In this document: positions 20,578-32,500 of the stretch, one piece after another
Layout of the letters: each line of letters begins with the position of its first letter
How positions within the stretch are numbered: position 1 is the stretch's first letter
Assembly: GCA_958299035.1 (NCBI GenBank)
Contig: CATQJL010000223.1
Span: 46,798,162-46,862,161 of the forward strand
Direction: 5' to 3'
Length of the DNA stretch: 64,000 nt
DNA from: Cylicocyclus nassatus
Lineage: Eukaryota > Nematoda > Chromadorea > Rhabditida > Strongylidae
Position numbers and translations under genes: made by a program
The notes under the pieces: model-generated
What the model saw: the letters and a program-made list of their open reading frames with translations, nothing else
Database searches by the model: none
What the model was told of the DNA's origin: nothing

Positions 20578-23500
20578 ATGCTTGAAGAATGCACGGATCA
20601 GGAATGGGAAACAGGCGCTACTGCAATGCCAGCGGAAATGCTAAATATTGAGAAGAAGCCAGTAAGCCTAGTAGTTTTTTTTTGTTGCACACTTATGAGA
20701 CGAGTGACAGAGTACTGTCAACGTATTTGTGGCGCCCAAAGAAAAGGGTGAGACTATTTTGCAGTCAACATCGAGGCAGGTGGAACGCATAAAAGGTTTG
20801 CGTACATTCTACTGAATTAATGAGTATTAATGTTAGTGTCATATCAACATCCGGTATGATATTATCGCGATTGGTGAGGCACATTTCACTAAACTGCGGA
20901 AAGCTGTTTTGCTTAACGATGCTCACCATGTGGCAGTTTTGAACTCAAAGCGAAAACAACAATTACCGTTTTTCTAAATTTTGTTATCTAACCCATTTCT
21001 TGATGTCAAAAACGCCACCAGCATAGTGACTCAAATTTTAAAGACTTCCAAATCTATTAAAAAAGGCACAAAATAAGTCTCTGCCTATAATTTTTAAGAG
21101 CTACTCGATTTCGAGTACTGTACGGTTGGGAAATTTGTAGTGATCATAATTCTTATAGAAAGTTTTGAAAGCTCAATAAAAAAGATTTCGAAAGTTAATC
21201 AGTTTTTCGAAACTAGCTGTCAAAATGCGAGTACATGTAAAAAATGTATGTAAAAAGCTATTTCGTTTTAAAGGGCAGTTTGAGATGTCGAAGAAGAGGA
21301 AAAACCTAAGAACCGTACACTTCGATATAAAATTGGTAAAATGATTTGTGCAAATAAAAAAGTAGAATGATTACCACTTTGATCAAACCCAGCCTGCTGT
21401 AAAACACAAGCTATGATCGCCGATTTAACATCTTTATTCCAAAAAAAAAACTCGATCAAGTTATTAGTTGTAGACGGAATGTAGATATAACAGAACACCA
21501 TGAGGGAGTGCGGGTAGAGCACGAAGTCGATACATGACTCGATAATATCAAGCAGCCACAATAGAGAGACTTTTACATTGCTTGCGTACAGCACGTATTG
21601 CCTTAATCTGCCTGCCCTCATCTCGTCCTCCCCCTTGATGTCACAAGCTCCTTGTGAATTTCGACGGTCTTTTTATAACTTGCAAAATCTCGAAATTCTT
21701 CAATGTCAAACTGAAGAAATTTTTTTTAGCCTTAACAGTGAGAAATCGATATCGACGTTTATTCGGCAATTTCCAGAATATCGTGGCAAGATTATTGAGA
21801 ATTTTTTAGCTGTAGGATAGTGAAAGAGAGAAGTGCAAATTTTATTTTGTTATCATCATGCAACTTTTGATATGCAGATAGTAGAATCCAGGTTAGAAGA
21901 AGAAATCTAAAAATTAAGTGAGCGAAAGATCACAGCTCAGCTACGCACTTTTACAAGTAGTAAACACTGCAAAATTCTCATTTGCTCAGCTACTTTAGAA
22001 AAGATAGCTAGGTAGCTTTTACTCAATTTCTAAACTTATAAAACTATAATTTATGAAAATTTATAAATTTCTTACATATGTTCGACGTCCTGAGCTAAAC
22101 ATTTTGATTTGATTATCACTGCGTGTTTGCTGCGTGCAAGGTCCATTCATTTTTTTTGACTGAAGCCCGAACATATATGCGATTTCATCTCCTCGCTATT
22201 CTCTCAACATGACAACTATTACGAGTTCATAGCATGCTGATCATCTTGCATTTTGGTTACTAGTCGTATCGGAAAACTGTCGCATTCGAAATGTAAGATG
22301 ATCTGCATGCAATGAACTCGTAGCAGTTGTCTTGTTGGGTGAATCACGGGGCGATAAAAATGCGTGTTGTATGCCCAGTCTTTAGGCCCTGGACATACCT
22401 CATGCGACGAAGTCGTCGCGATTTATGACTGCGACAATTCGCTTGAATATGCGACTAGAACGGCGACTGTGTCGCTCACCGCTGATTCGTCGTACTCTGA
22501 TCACGGCACTTCACACATTGAAGAATGAACAATTAATTAACAGACGCTCCCGTACGCTGTGTTTGGGAAATTCGTTACTTTACATTGCTTTGAAGGTTGC
22601 AAAGATTTTGCTCACACAACTAGCCGACTGAATATTACGCACACCTGCCTCAACGGTTTAATACAATTTTCCAGTCATCTTGTTTCTGGTCCTATCATGT
22701 GTGGAATTTGTATAATAACAATTTCCTTGTCAGGGAAGATAAATTCATGCTTCAGTAGCTTTCAAAGTAGGGCTAGCTCATCATTATAGACAACTAGCTG
22801 GCTTACCCGGCTCCGCCGTATGTTCCGAATAGAAAATTCCATTTCTCAACCGATCCGGACCAAACTTGGCACACATACCCTTCGGGCCCGGCGGGTGTCA
22901 TAGGCTACTTTTCGTCATCGATCGATATCGATTTTATCGATTTTTTGCAGAATTTGAGCTACGGGGCTGGGAGTTGGCACAGGGGGGTAATCGAGCCTGC
23001 TGATTACGAATACAACAGTTTTCGAAACCGTGCATTACTAATCGAGCATGCTGATCACCCCCGTGGGGGTGATCAGCATGCTCGATGGCGATTACACCCC
23101 TCTGCCAAATTCCAGCCCCCTAGCTCAAATTTTGCAAAAACGATAAAATCGATATCGATCGATACGAAAAGTAGCCTATGACACCCGCCGGGGCCCGAAG
23201 TGTATGTGTGCCAAGTTTGGTCCCGATCGGTTTAAAAATGGAATTTTCTATTCGGAACATACGTACAGACAGACATACATACAGACAGACAGACATACAT
23301 ACATACAAACAGACATTCAGCTTTATATATAAGATAGATACAATTTCTTCAGTTATGGCATGAAAATGTAGAATTTGCCTAAGGACTACGACGAGCATCC
23401 CCTCTTGGGAATTGACACTGTTTGTCATCAAAAGAAAGCTACTCCAAGTATATCAGGAGGCTACGAGGAACCATTTTCTCCGGAAGCGGCAATGAGATAG

Positions 23501-26500
23501 ATTCTGAATGTCAAGAGGAATTATTACACATCATTGAAAGTTGATGTAGAAACGGAACATGTTACATTCTTGTGTCAATGATTCACGAACGTAAAAGCTT
23601 GCTGAAATTTCTATAGCTCTTTAACGTTGAACGAAGAAAAAGACCTTGATAACTCGTCAACAATAATAAAATGCATGATATGCTAGTTTCTTTAGTGCTA
23701 TCGCTCCGCCGCTTCCCGCAAATAAACGACGCGATATCGCGGCGATTCGGCAAAATTGCGACGATGTCATGCACGTCTAAGGCCTAAGGCATACCTCCAG
23801 CGATACCGTCGCTACGATTTTCGATCGCTGCGACTAGGCTGCCTGGGCGACCGTTCACTGCGGGAAAATCGCTCATCGCTGATTACCGAACATACCCAAG
23901 ATTTCGTAGACGCTCACACACCATACCGCTTATACGCACTTTTGAAAAATTTGTCTAAATTGTCTGAAATACATCTATTCAAATGCAGCGTCCAGGCAAA
24001 TCTGGACACATGCGGATCTTACGTGGATAGTAGCTTTGGGGCCCTAACTAGCCATTACCCAAACGGCAACTTAGGTGGTACTCTAACGGCTGAGATATTC
24101 CTCTCGAAACTAGACCTCACCATCGTATTCAGCATAGATTCATGGCGAAAGCGTGGGTTGTCGTGCGAAACTGCCGTTCCATGCGAAACGATCCTGGTGT
24201 CCAGTTCGGAGGCGTGTAGCTCAGCCGTTAATGAGATATTTGCGCTGCCGCTTGGGCGCTGTCTTAGTTAAGGCCCCAAAATTACCTACAAGGTAAAATC
24301 CATAGGTCCAGATCTGCCTGGACGCTGCCTTTAAGGATATTATAGATTACTAGCTGGCTTACCCGGCTCCGCCGTATCCGGACCAAACTTGGCACACATA
24401 CACTTCGGGCCCCGGCGGGTGTCACAGTCCACTTTTCGTTATCGATCGATGTCGATTTTACCGATTTTTATCGATTTTTTTGCAGAGTTCACCTACAGGG
24501 CTAGGAGTTGGCACAGGGGTGGGGGGGGGGGGGGAAGTGAGCATGGGGATTCCGAATACAATATTAGTTTTCAGAATTATCGATTACTTTTATTGATTTT
24601 TTTTTGTAAATTTTGACATGCGAGGCTGGGATTTTGCACAGGGGGGTAATCGAGCATGCAGATTACGAATACAATATTAGTTTTCAAGATCGTCCATTAC
24701 TTTTATCGATTTTATCGATTTTTCGAAAATTTGAGCCCCCTTGGGGATGATCAGCATGCTCGATTACCCCCTGTGCCAACTCCCAGCCCCCTAGCTCAAA
24801 CTTTGCAAAAAAATCGATAAAATCGATAAAAGTAATCGATAATCCCGAAAACCAATATTGTATTCGTAATCTGCATGCTCGATTACCCCCCTGTGCGAAC
24901 TCCCAGCCCCGTAGCTCAAACTTTGCAAAAAATCGATAAAATCGATAAAAGTAATCGATAATCCTGAAAACCAATATTGTATTCGGAATCCCCATGCTCG
25001 ATTACCCCCCTGTGCCATCTTCCAGCCTCGTAGGTGAACTCAGCAAAAAAAATCGATAAAAATCGATAAAATCGATATCGATCGATGACGAAAAGTAGCC
25101 TATGACACCCGCCGGGGCCCGTAGCGTATGTGTGCCAAGTTTGGTCCGGATCGGTTCAGAAATGGAATTTTCTATTCGGAACATACGTACATACAGACAG
25201 ACATACATACATACATACATACATACATACATACATACATACATACATACAGACAAACAGACATTCAGCTTTTTATATAAGATAGTGCCATATGCTTTCA
25301 GAGAACATTACCTCAAACGAGGAACGATATGGATCCACACTCATTCTAACATTTACCAACGTTTTTCTACCGGCTTAAGTTAGCATCTGCAATGAAATTG
25401 GCTTTCATGAACTTTCAAGTTCATTCCTTCAATCGGCAGGCATATACGTTACTTCGCTAAAGTAAAGTCATGTTTTCGGCTCTGCAAAAAACTCTGGGTA
25501 GGAAAATTTCAACGAGTACTGCGCGGTTTCTGCGAACGATTACATATATATACCTAATCGCTTCAGAAATCAGAGCAAGAACATTCGAGATCCGGTCACC
25601 ATTTACTTGTTATTGATAAATAAGAACAGGAGAAAATTAGTGCTGCAAGAACAGTAAATGGTAGCACAGCACAGAGGTTAAGGTGGTAAAGTGACATATG
25701 AGAAGCATTCCATGCCATATACTTCGCATACGCTGTTTTCAGTGGTTAATAGTAGGGAATGTTTGATGACCATCCTTCTATCATGTAGAGAGGAAGCGCT
25801 TGTTTGAGATGGTATAGTTCTAGATGGGATTCGCATTTGCAAAAAAATAAAGAACATCTCACAAAAAAGAAGCAATTCAAGCGATTCGCCTCGCTGGTGC
25901 AGACCTAGCGACGGCGACATCGTTGATTCAGCGAAGTCGCAAAGATATCCCTGCTAGAGTATGCCCGTCCAAAAATGGCCCGCGATTCGTCGCAGCGTCT
26001 ATCTAACACAGACGCGGCGGGACCACACAGTTCGAGGCGCGTGCGCTGCGGACTCGGAACATATGTCCGAGTTCGAAATCGCGACGCGACTAGGATCGCG
26101 AAAGGTATGCCTTAGGCCTAAAGTGTGCAGCGATTCGTCGCGCCGAACAGCGACCACGAAAGCGTCAGGACTCACACGCTTGAAAGCGCGCGCAACACTT
26201 ATCCAGTTATTAACAAATCGCGTCGCGATGAAATCGTATGAGTCATGCCCAGGACCTCAACTGATACATGCTTTGCGTACGTCTGGTTAACAAGTTCATG
26301 ACTACGTTCTAGAGCGTTTTGGATGACATGTTCGAACTCGCGTTGTTTAACGAGCTTGCACATGGCTGTTAGCTTGCACAGTTTTCAGTGAATTATCCAA
26401 AACGCGTTAGAACGGTGGATGACATACTATCGAAAATTCTGAAAGCACATGTTCGAGCTCGATAAACTACGCGAGTTCGAGCATATTATCCAAAACGCTT

Positions 26501-29500
26501 TGGAACGTAGTCATGAACTTGTTAATCAGGCGTACGCAAAGCGTGCTCTGTCTCTTAGTCAGAAATCAATGATTTTTGTTCATGTAGGGCACGCCGATGC
26601 ATTGTCGGATATAGAAAAGATCGGAGCCTGACGTAATGCTTAGTTGCTCTACATAGGTCTAATTATGATATCCATCATACAAGGTTATACACAATAAGAA
26701 AGGGGAAGGGGGGGGGGGGAGAAGGGGAGGGAAAAGGGCAGCCACCCGGCTACCGCTAGCTGCCGGATGTCACTGTCACAGATAAGCTTTCTTCAGCCAG
26801 CTTCATTCTCGATAATTAGCTGCATCCAATAAACTCTCCAAAAATTTTCCGAGAACCCTGTAAAGCAATGTCCCTTCTGCTTTTCTACCTCGAGGAAAAC
26901 TTAGTTTGCAGCTGTGCCAGTCCTCCCAGCTGTTGATAGAAAAACATTAGACTGGGGCGCAATATTTTGTGACCGCCATGGTGGGTACTGTACCGAAAGA
27001 CCGAAAGTCATCTTGATAATCATGCGATGACGTTGATAAAGTATCTGCGATAATCGACAAAAATTTGCGAGAGCGAAGTGCGATGTGTACAAGGTGCACC
27101 GTGTTCATTAAAACGAGTACAACACAAAACGTGTCTATCTTAACCAAAATAATGCTCAGCTTCTTTGCTTATCGCGAAGCTATACAAACTCAATTTGCGT
27201 GTTTTCCGTACTGATGTTATCAACGCTTCTGCACCGAACGAATGAGTTTTAGCTGAAGTACCCGTGCTTGCAGGCCTGAAGGACCCTATACAGCAACTCG
27301 TTTATCGTATTTTGAATTTGATGATCAGCGAAAGAGAAAACACGCAGCCAACAGTGAGTCTTGTTCTGAGGGCAAGTAATCAGGGTGTAGAGGATTATAT
27401 GTCGCCGAAAAAGGGCGGTCCTTGCGGTCATTTGCGACAAATACGCACTCTTGTACATGCGCGGACATGCGTTCCTGCAGGGAATCCGCGCGGGACTCTT
27501 CCAAATTCGGCGACATATAGTCCCCCATCCGTAATCAGGTTCAAATCTGTGCTACTTGTTTTATGTTATATCCTCTTGAAATCAATTTTGTGACATTACT
27601 GAAACTTCGTGAATTCGTACGTTAGTGAAAAGTTACTGTAAAATACAGTGAATGATATAAAACTTGTTTAATCAAACGTACTGCAAATTATAAGTCTGTG
27701 AACTACCGTCTGTTGATTCTTTGCAGAAGCTAAAGACAAATTATTCTTCTAATGTTAACACTGTTCAAGCCGATAAAATTAACAGACATTCTAAAAGAAA
27801 TTTGCCCTATTCAAAACGTTATTGAGATAGTAAAATTCACTTCTCCATACAACTCAAAGGCTCGTTCACCCAAATTTTCGGCTCCCATGCACTTACGTTT
27901 TTGGGCCTTTTTATGACCCTGATATTGAATGTGGTTACATAGATACGTAAATATCGCTCTCTTTAAAACCTTATTTCAACATGCTTGGACGACTACGCCG
28001 CTGCTAATCAGGTTGTACAGTCTTCCCCAATCCTAACCAGGCCAAAACTGGCTTGGCGGGAGTGCGCGTCGCGAGGGTTTCGCGCCACTTCTGCGTCTAG
28101 CTAGTCTGCTCTCTCCTCAATCTTTTCGCTCTCTGCGACAGCGCGCGTATGCAGCGCAAACCCCTAGCGCTGCGAGCGCGCAAATTCATCCGACGGTTCG
28201 GCCTGATCCCGGTTGGGGCAGACTGTATGCAGTAGGAGGCCCCTTCGTATGCAGCACTGACGAGTTACATAATACTGTGTTCGACTGCGCTTGCCATGTC
28301 AAAGCATGTCGAGGAGCAATGCTTAGATGGGCAGAGCTAAGCAAAGGGGCAGAACGGGAAACATTTAGATTTTCCTGGACTGCGGACATTCCTCCTTTTA
28401 AGGGCAACAACCGGACAAGCACAAAAGATACTTCTAACCTGCTTACTGTCTACATGGTAGTGTAAGCAATATGGTTCTGAGTGAACCTTTTAGCAGCGCC
28501 TTTATAAAGAGTGAACGTCCTATTTTTGGAGTAAATAGTGCATTTTTGTGCACCGCCGGACTGTTAGCTTGCGATGACGGATGTGCGATGCCGCAAAAGC
28601 AGGTTGACTACCATCCCTTCGCAACAATTCCTTTCGTTTTTGTATTCTACTTTACCTTTCAAATATCAATATTCTGTGAAACAACAATTGCATGACTTGC
28701 ACCTGAATTCTTACCACCGTGGAAGATGTTTGAATCGAAGCTGTCAATGAGACTGTGCATGTCTACGCACATTTATCATCAAGGTTTTGATAAATCCTTT
28801 CATTGGGTCAACACTGACATCTTAGAAACTCCGAGGCACCCATACGGCGTTCACTGCTAGATAAAGTATAGACCAGACCAATTCTCTGCGCTTCTTCCAC
28901 ATTAACATTCGCACAACAGGTGCGCCATATACATGGGTGAGCTTTTTACTCCGGAAAATGGGGTAATTTCTTTTTGGGTTGGAATAAAGAAACCGATCAA
29001 TAGTGCTGCAGTAAAACAGTGGCGCATCACTTTTGTTGCTTCTCCTATTGATGATTCAGGTCACTTTTCATAATAGGCCGGATTACTTTTGTTAACACCT
29101 GACGACCGCTTGACGCACATGACTACCGCGTGGGACTGCTTGACAAACCATGTGTGTCAAGGCTTAAAACTTGTGAAATGACTACTATTCTGGGAAAGAA
29201 TCACTTCATGGGCTTCCTTTTGCACTAAATCTAGGGATGACTTCTACCTTTTATCAGCCTTTCAGATTTACTGTAAGTGTGCTGTAGATGGCAGTGTGCG
29301 TAATTATACGGTTGGTGCAAAAGTTCTTTCCGCCCAAATTCAAAAATTCATAACTTGTTGAATTCTCAACGAATCTGCAAGACCTAAATTTTGCTTAAGA
29401 GAAAAACTCATGCTCTTTGCATCTGTACCTGAACTGTTCGTTAATGTTTACAAATGAAGGAGATAGAAGCTCAAAACCAAAATCACTCAAAATTTGAATT

Positions 29501-32500
29501 TTTCGTGTAGGGTCATAAAAAATCGGGAACTTGCAACAAAAATCGGAGCAGTCAGTATTGTAGGTTCTTTTACCAGCTTCTTCTAACGGTACAAAGTTTG
29601 CACCGATTGAGCGTCTCTATCAAAAGTTATGATTTCCCTGAAAAATGCCAAAATAAATCAAATTCGCCCTTTTGTATTGCTTGCTCGAAATTCATATTTT
29701 TTGATAGAGACGCTCAATCAGCGCAAACTTTGCACCGTTAGAAAGAGCTGGTGAAGTAACCTACAATACCGACTGCTCCAATTTTTGCTGTAAGTTTCCG
29801 ATTTTTTATGACCCTACACGAAAATTCAAATTTTGAGTGATTTTGGTTTTGAGCTTCTATCTCCTTCATTTGTAAACATTAACGAACAGTTCCGGTACAG
29901 ATGCAAAGAGCGTGAGTTTCTCTCTTAAGCAAAATTTAGATCTTGCAGATTCGTTAAGAATTCAACAAGTTATGAATTTTTGAATTTGGGCGGAAAGAAC
30001 TTTTGCACCAACCTAATAGTTGAAAAATGTGGCTGATCCATAAAAGGCCTTGGTTCCAGAAGGCAGACAACTAAAAATCTGCATGAACGTCAATGTGGTA
30101 AGGAAACGCTGCTGTAGACGCGCTTCATGTCCAGAATGTACAACTTTGCCGACAGCAAACAACTTTCCCCATAGAAACGATTGTGGACATGGACAAAGTT
30201 TTTTAATACCGCCTGCATTTTTTAGTCACGAAAGTATGTTTCGGTTCTTTCTTAACACGTTTCGGACCGCGAAATCGCGCGCGGCGAAAAAGAGTGTACT
30301 TTCGGCCATTAGCCAGCAAAGGAACCTTATTTTGCCGACTGTGGACTACATCTGTAATCAGCATGCCAGATAAGCTCCATATCCAAAGTTCTGGGTGAAT
30401 TCGAAGCGTTTGTATTTCATCGCCTGAGAGGGACTCTTGTGCTTTCTTGAAAGATGGGAGCAAGAACTCAGTATCGTATAGTATCTAAAAGTATCTATGT
30501 TGTACACTGTACTCGTCACTATTGAAACTACGGTTTATCTCTTTGAAATTGGAGCAAAGAAAAGTTCCGACGTCGCACGCGTCGTTCGCGTTGCCACACT
30601 TCGTTGCAACTGTTGTTCAATTTGTCCTCATATATCATAAACAAATATCGGCGGCTCAGCTATACAGTGTCATTTAAAAAGTAAGAGCTTAGACCTTTGA
30701 CTCAATAACTTCGGATTTAAAGAAAACCTCCTGCAAACGTCAGAAAGAACCTTCGAAGCAGCGTGCTGCACCATGTGCAGCACCGGTCCGAAACGTGTTA
30801 ACAGCCTCCTTTGACACTAGAAAAACGGTTTACCTATGTAACAGCCGTTTATGATAGCTGGAGAATCGAGGAAGCAAAGCTTATCAAAGACTCTTCTCAA
30901 GTCTATTAAAATTATCGTACCTCAGCCCATTCTTGCTGTGATAAGGCGACATTAATGAAAATGCTTTGCTCAGGATATTTGTGAATCAAAAAGGTCAAGA
31001 AAGCACGGGCAAGGGCACAAGTTTGCTGCCGAATGTGTAATGTACTTACACAGTTGGTTGCTTAGATTTAAATGAACTTGTGTCGGTAAATCCCATATCT
31101 GATTATCGACTTTGTATAGTGTATCTTCCGAAAAGACGCTTTTGTGCTCCAGATATCTGCATTCATGGTCTATTATCTTTTGGAGCCTCTACAATCCTAA
31201 ATCCTGAGCATAATATGAGGCCATATTAGCTAAGATTTTCGCGTAATGTGGGAACTGATTGGCTGCCAATCTTTTACACAGCACGTCAGAAAGTTTAGTT
31301 GAAAACCTTCTGCGGCAGCGAAAGCGTGTTTTCAATGGGGAATATGTAGCATGTTTTTATCTAACCCAGCTGGCGAGCAGTGGTCTATCAAAAATCTCGG
31401 TATTTTGAGTTTATGAAGATTTTTGCTAGAAAGATTTGATCTATTACACGATACATATAGAAAAATTTGCTACTCATTATCTAAACTCAACTTGTCCCGG
31501 TAATCCTAAACCTTTCTTATTCTGCATAGCCGCAAATCAAATGCTCAAAAGTGAACAAGTACATGCAGTCTCAGTGGGTGTTTTTTGCAAGGCCGGCTAC
31601 TTTCATGTTTTTTCCTCTGTTTTTCCATATTGAAAAGCACTAACAGTACTTCAGATATATGAATGTATGAAGGATGAAAGAGCATTCTAGGCGTTTTCCA
31701 TGTACAAACGGACTCCTGCAGGGCAGGACCCTTTCACTGTTGCTATTTCTGATCTAAACCTCTGACACCCTTTCAAAAACTCAGACATAAGACAAACCTG
31801 ATGCCGACATATCAAAATTCGTGGTATATACAACAGGAATAATTAGAGAAATCAACGATGTTTTGCAGCGTGCCATCAGTAACATGGTTGAATGGTGCAC
31901 AATTGAAACATTTCAGTCAATACAGATAGAAGCTCTGTTTCCCATGTTTGTGCTGCCGCAAGTGATGAACACTATAAGCATGTAGGAGTTTTTTCAGTAA
32001 ACAAAACATCTATGAAAGACTGAGGTTTTGGATATGATAGCACCTTGAAACCAGATTTGCAATTGTTGAATGTCATTTCTCGTGCATTCTCAATTTTGTA
32101 AACAATTTTTCGTAATTAGAATAGATAAATTTGGAATATCACTGAAACATCTTTTTCCCTGCTGTAGAATATGCAAGTTAGATCTGGAGCCTTTCAGAGC
32201 AAGCATAAGCAGGCCCTAGAGAACGTCCAGAAGGTTTTCACCTGTTTGCTTTTCCATAGATGTCATCTTAATTGTGATTATCCACTACCGCTTCCAACCC
32301 ATGGTGAACGATTGAAAATCCCTGACCGCAAAGCCTTCTACGCAGGATTGTACATGATATAATACTTGGTTTTAGGATTTTTAGAGACGAGACTAAGCTA
32401 AGACCTTTACTGACCTTTCATTCAGAGCCGTAAGCAACTAAATTCTTTATCAACAATTTTTCCGCATGCACTTTAAAATTTATGAAGTTATTATCCAAAA

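Noticed and set aside
30050..30373. 107-codon cysteine-containing frame
   Set aside because: Half of it lies in a foldback (30253-30800) and the donor-like sites do not give a stable model.
32171..32362. Host exon with acceptor TTTCAG
   Set aside because: Its peptide continues the LINE reverse-transcriptase C-terminal region begun at 31690.
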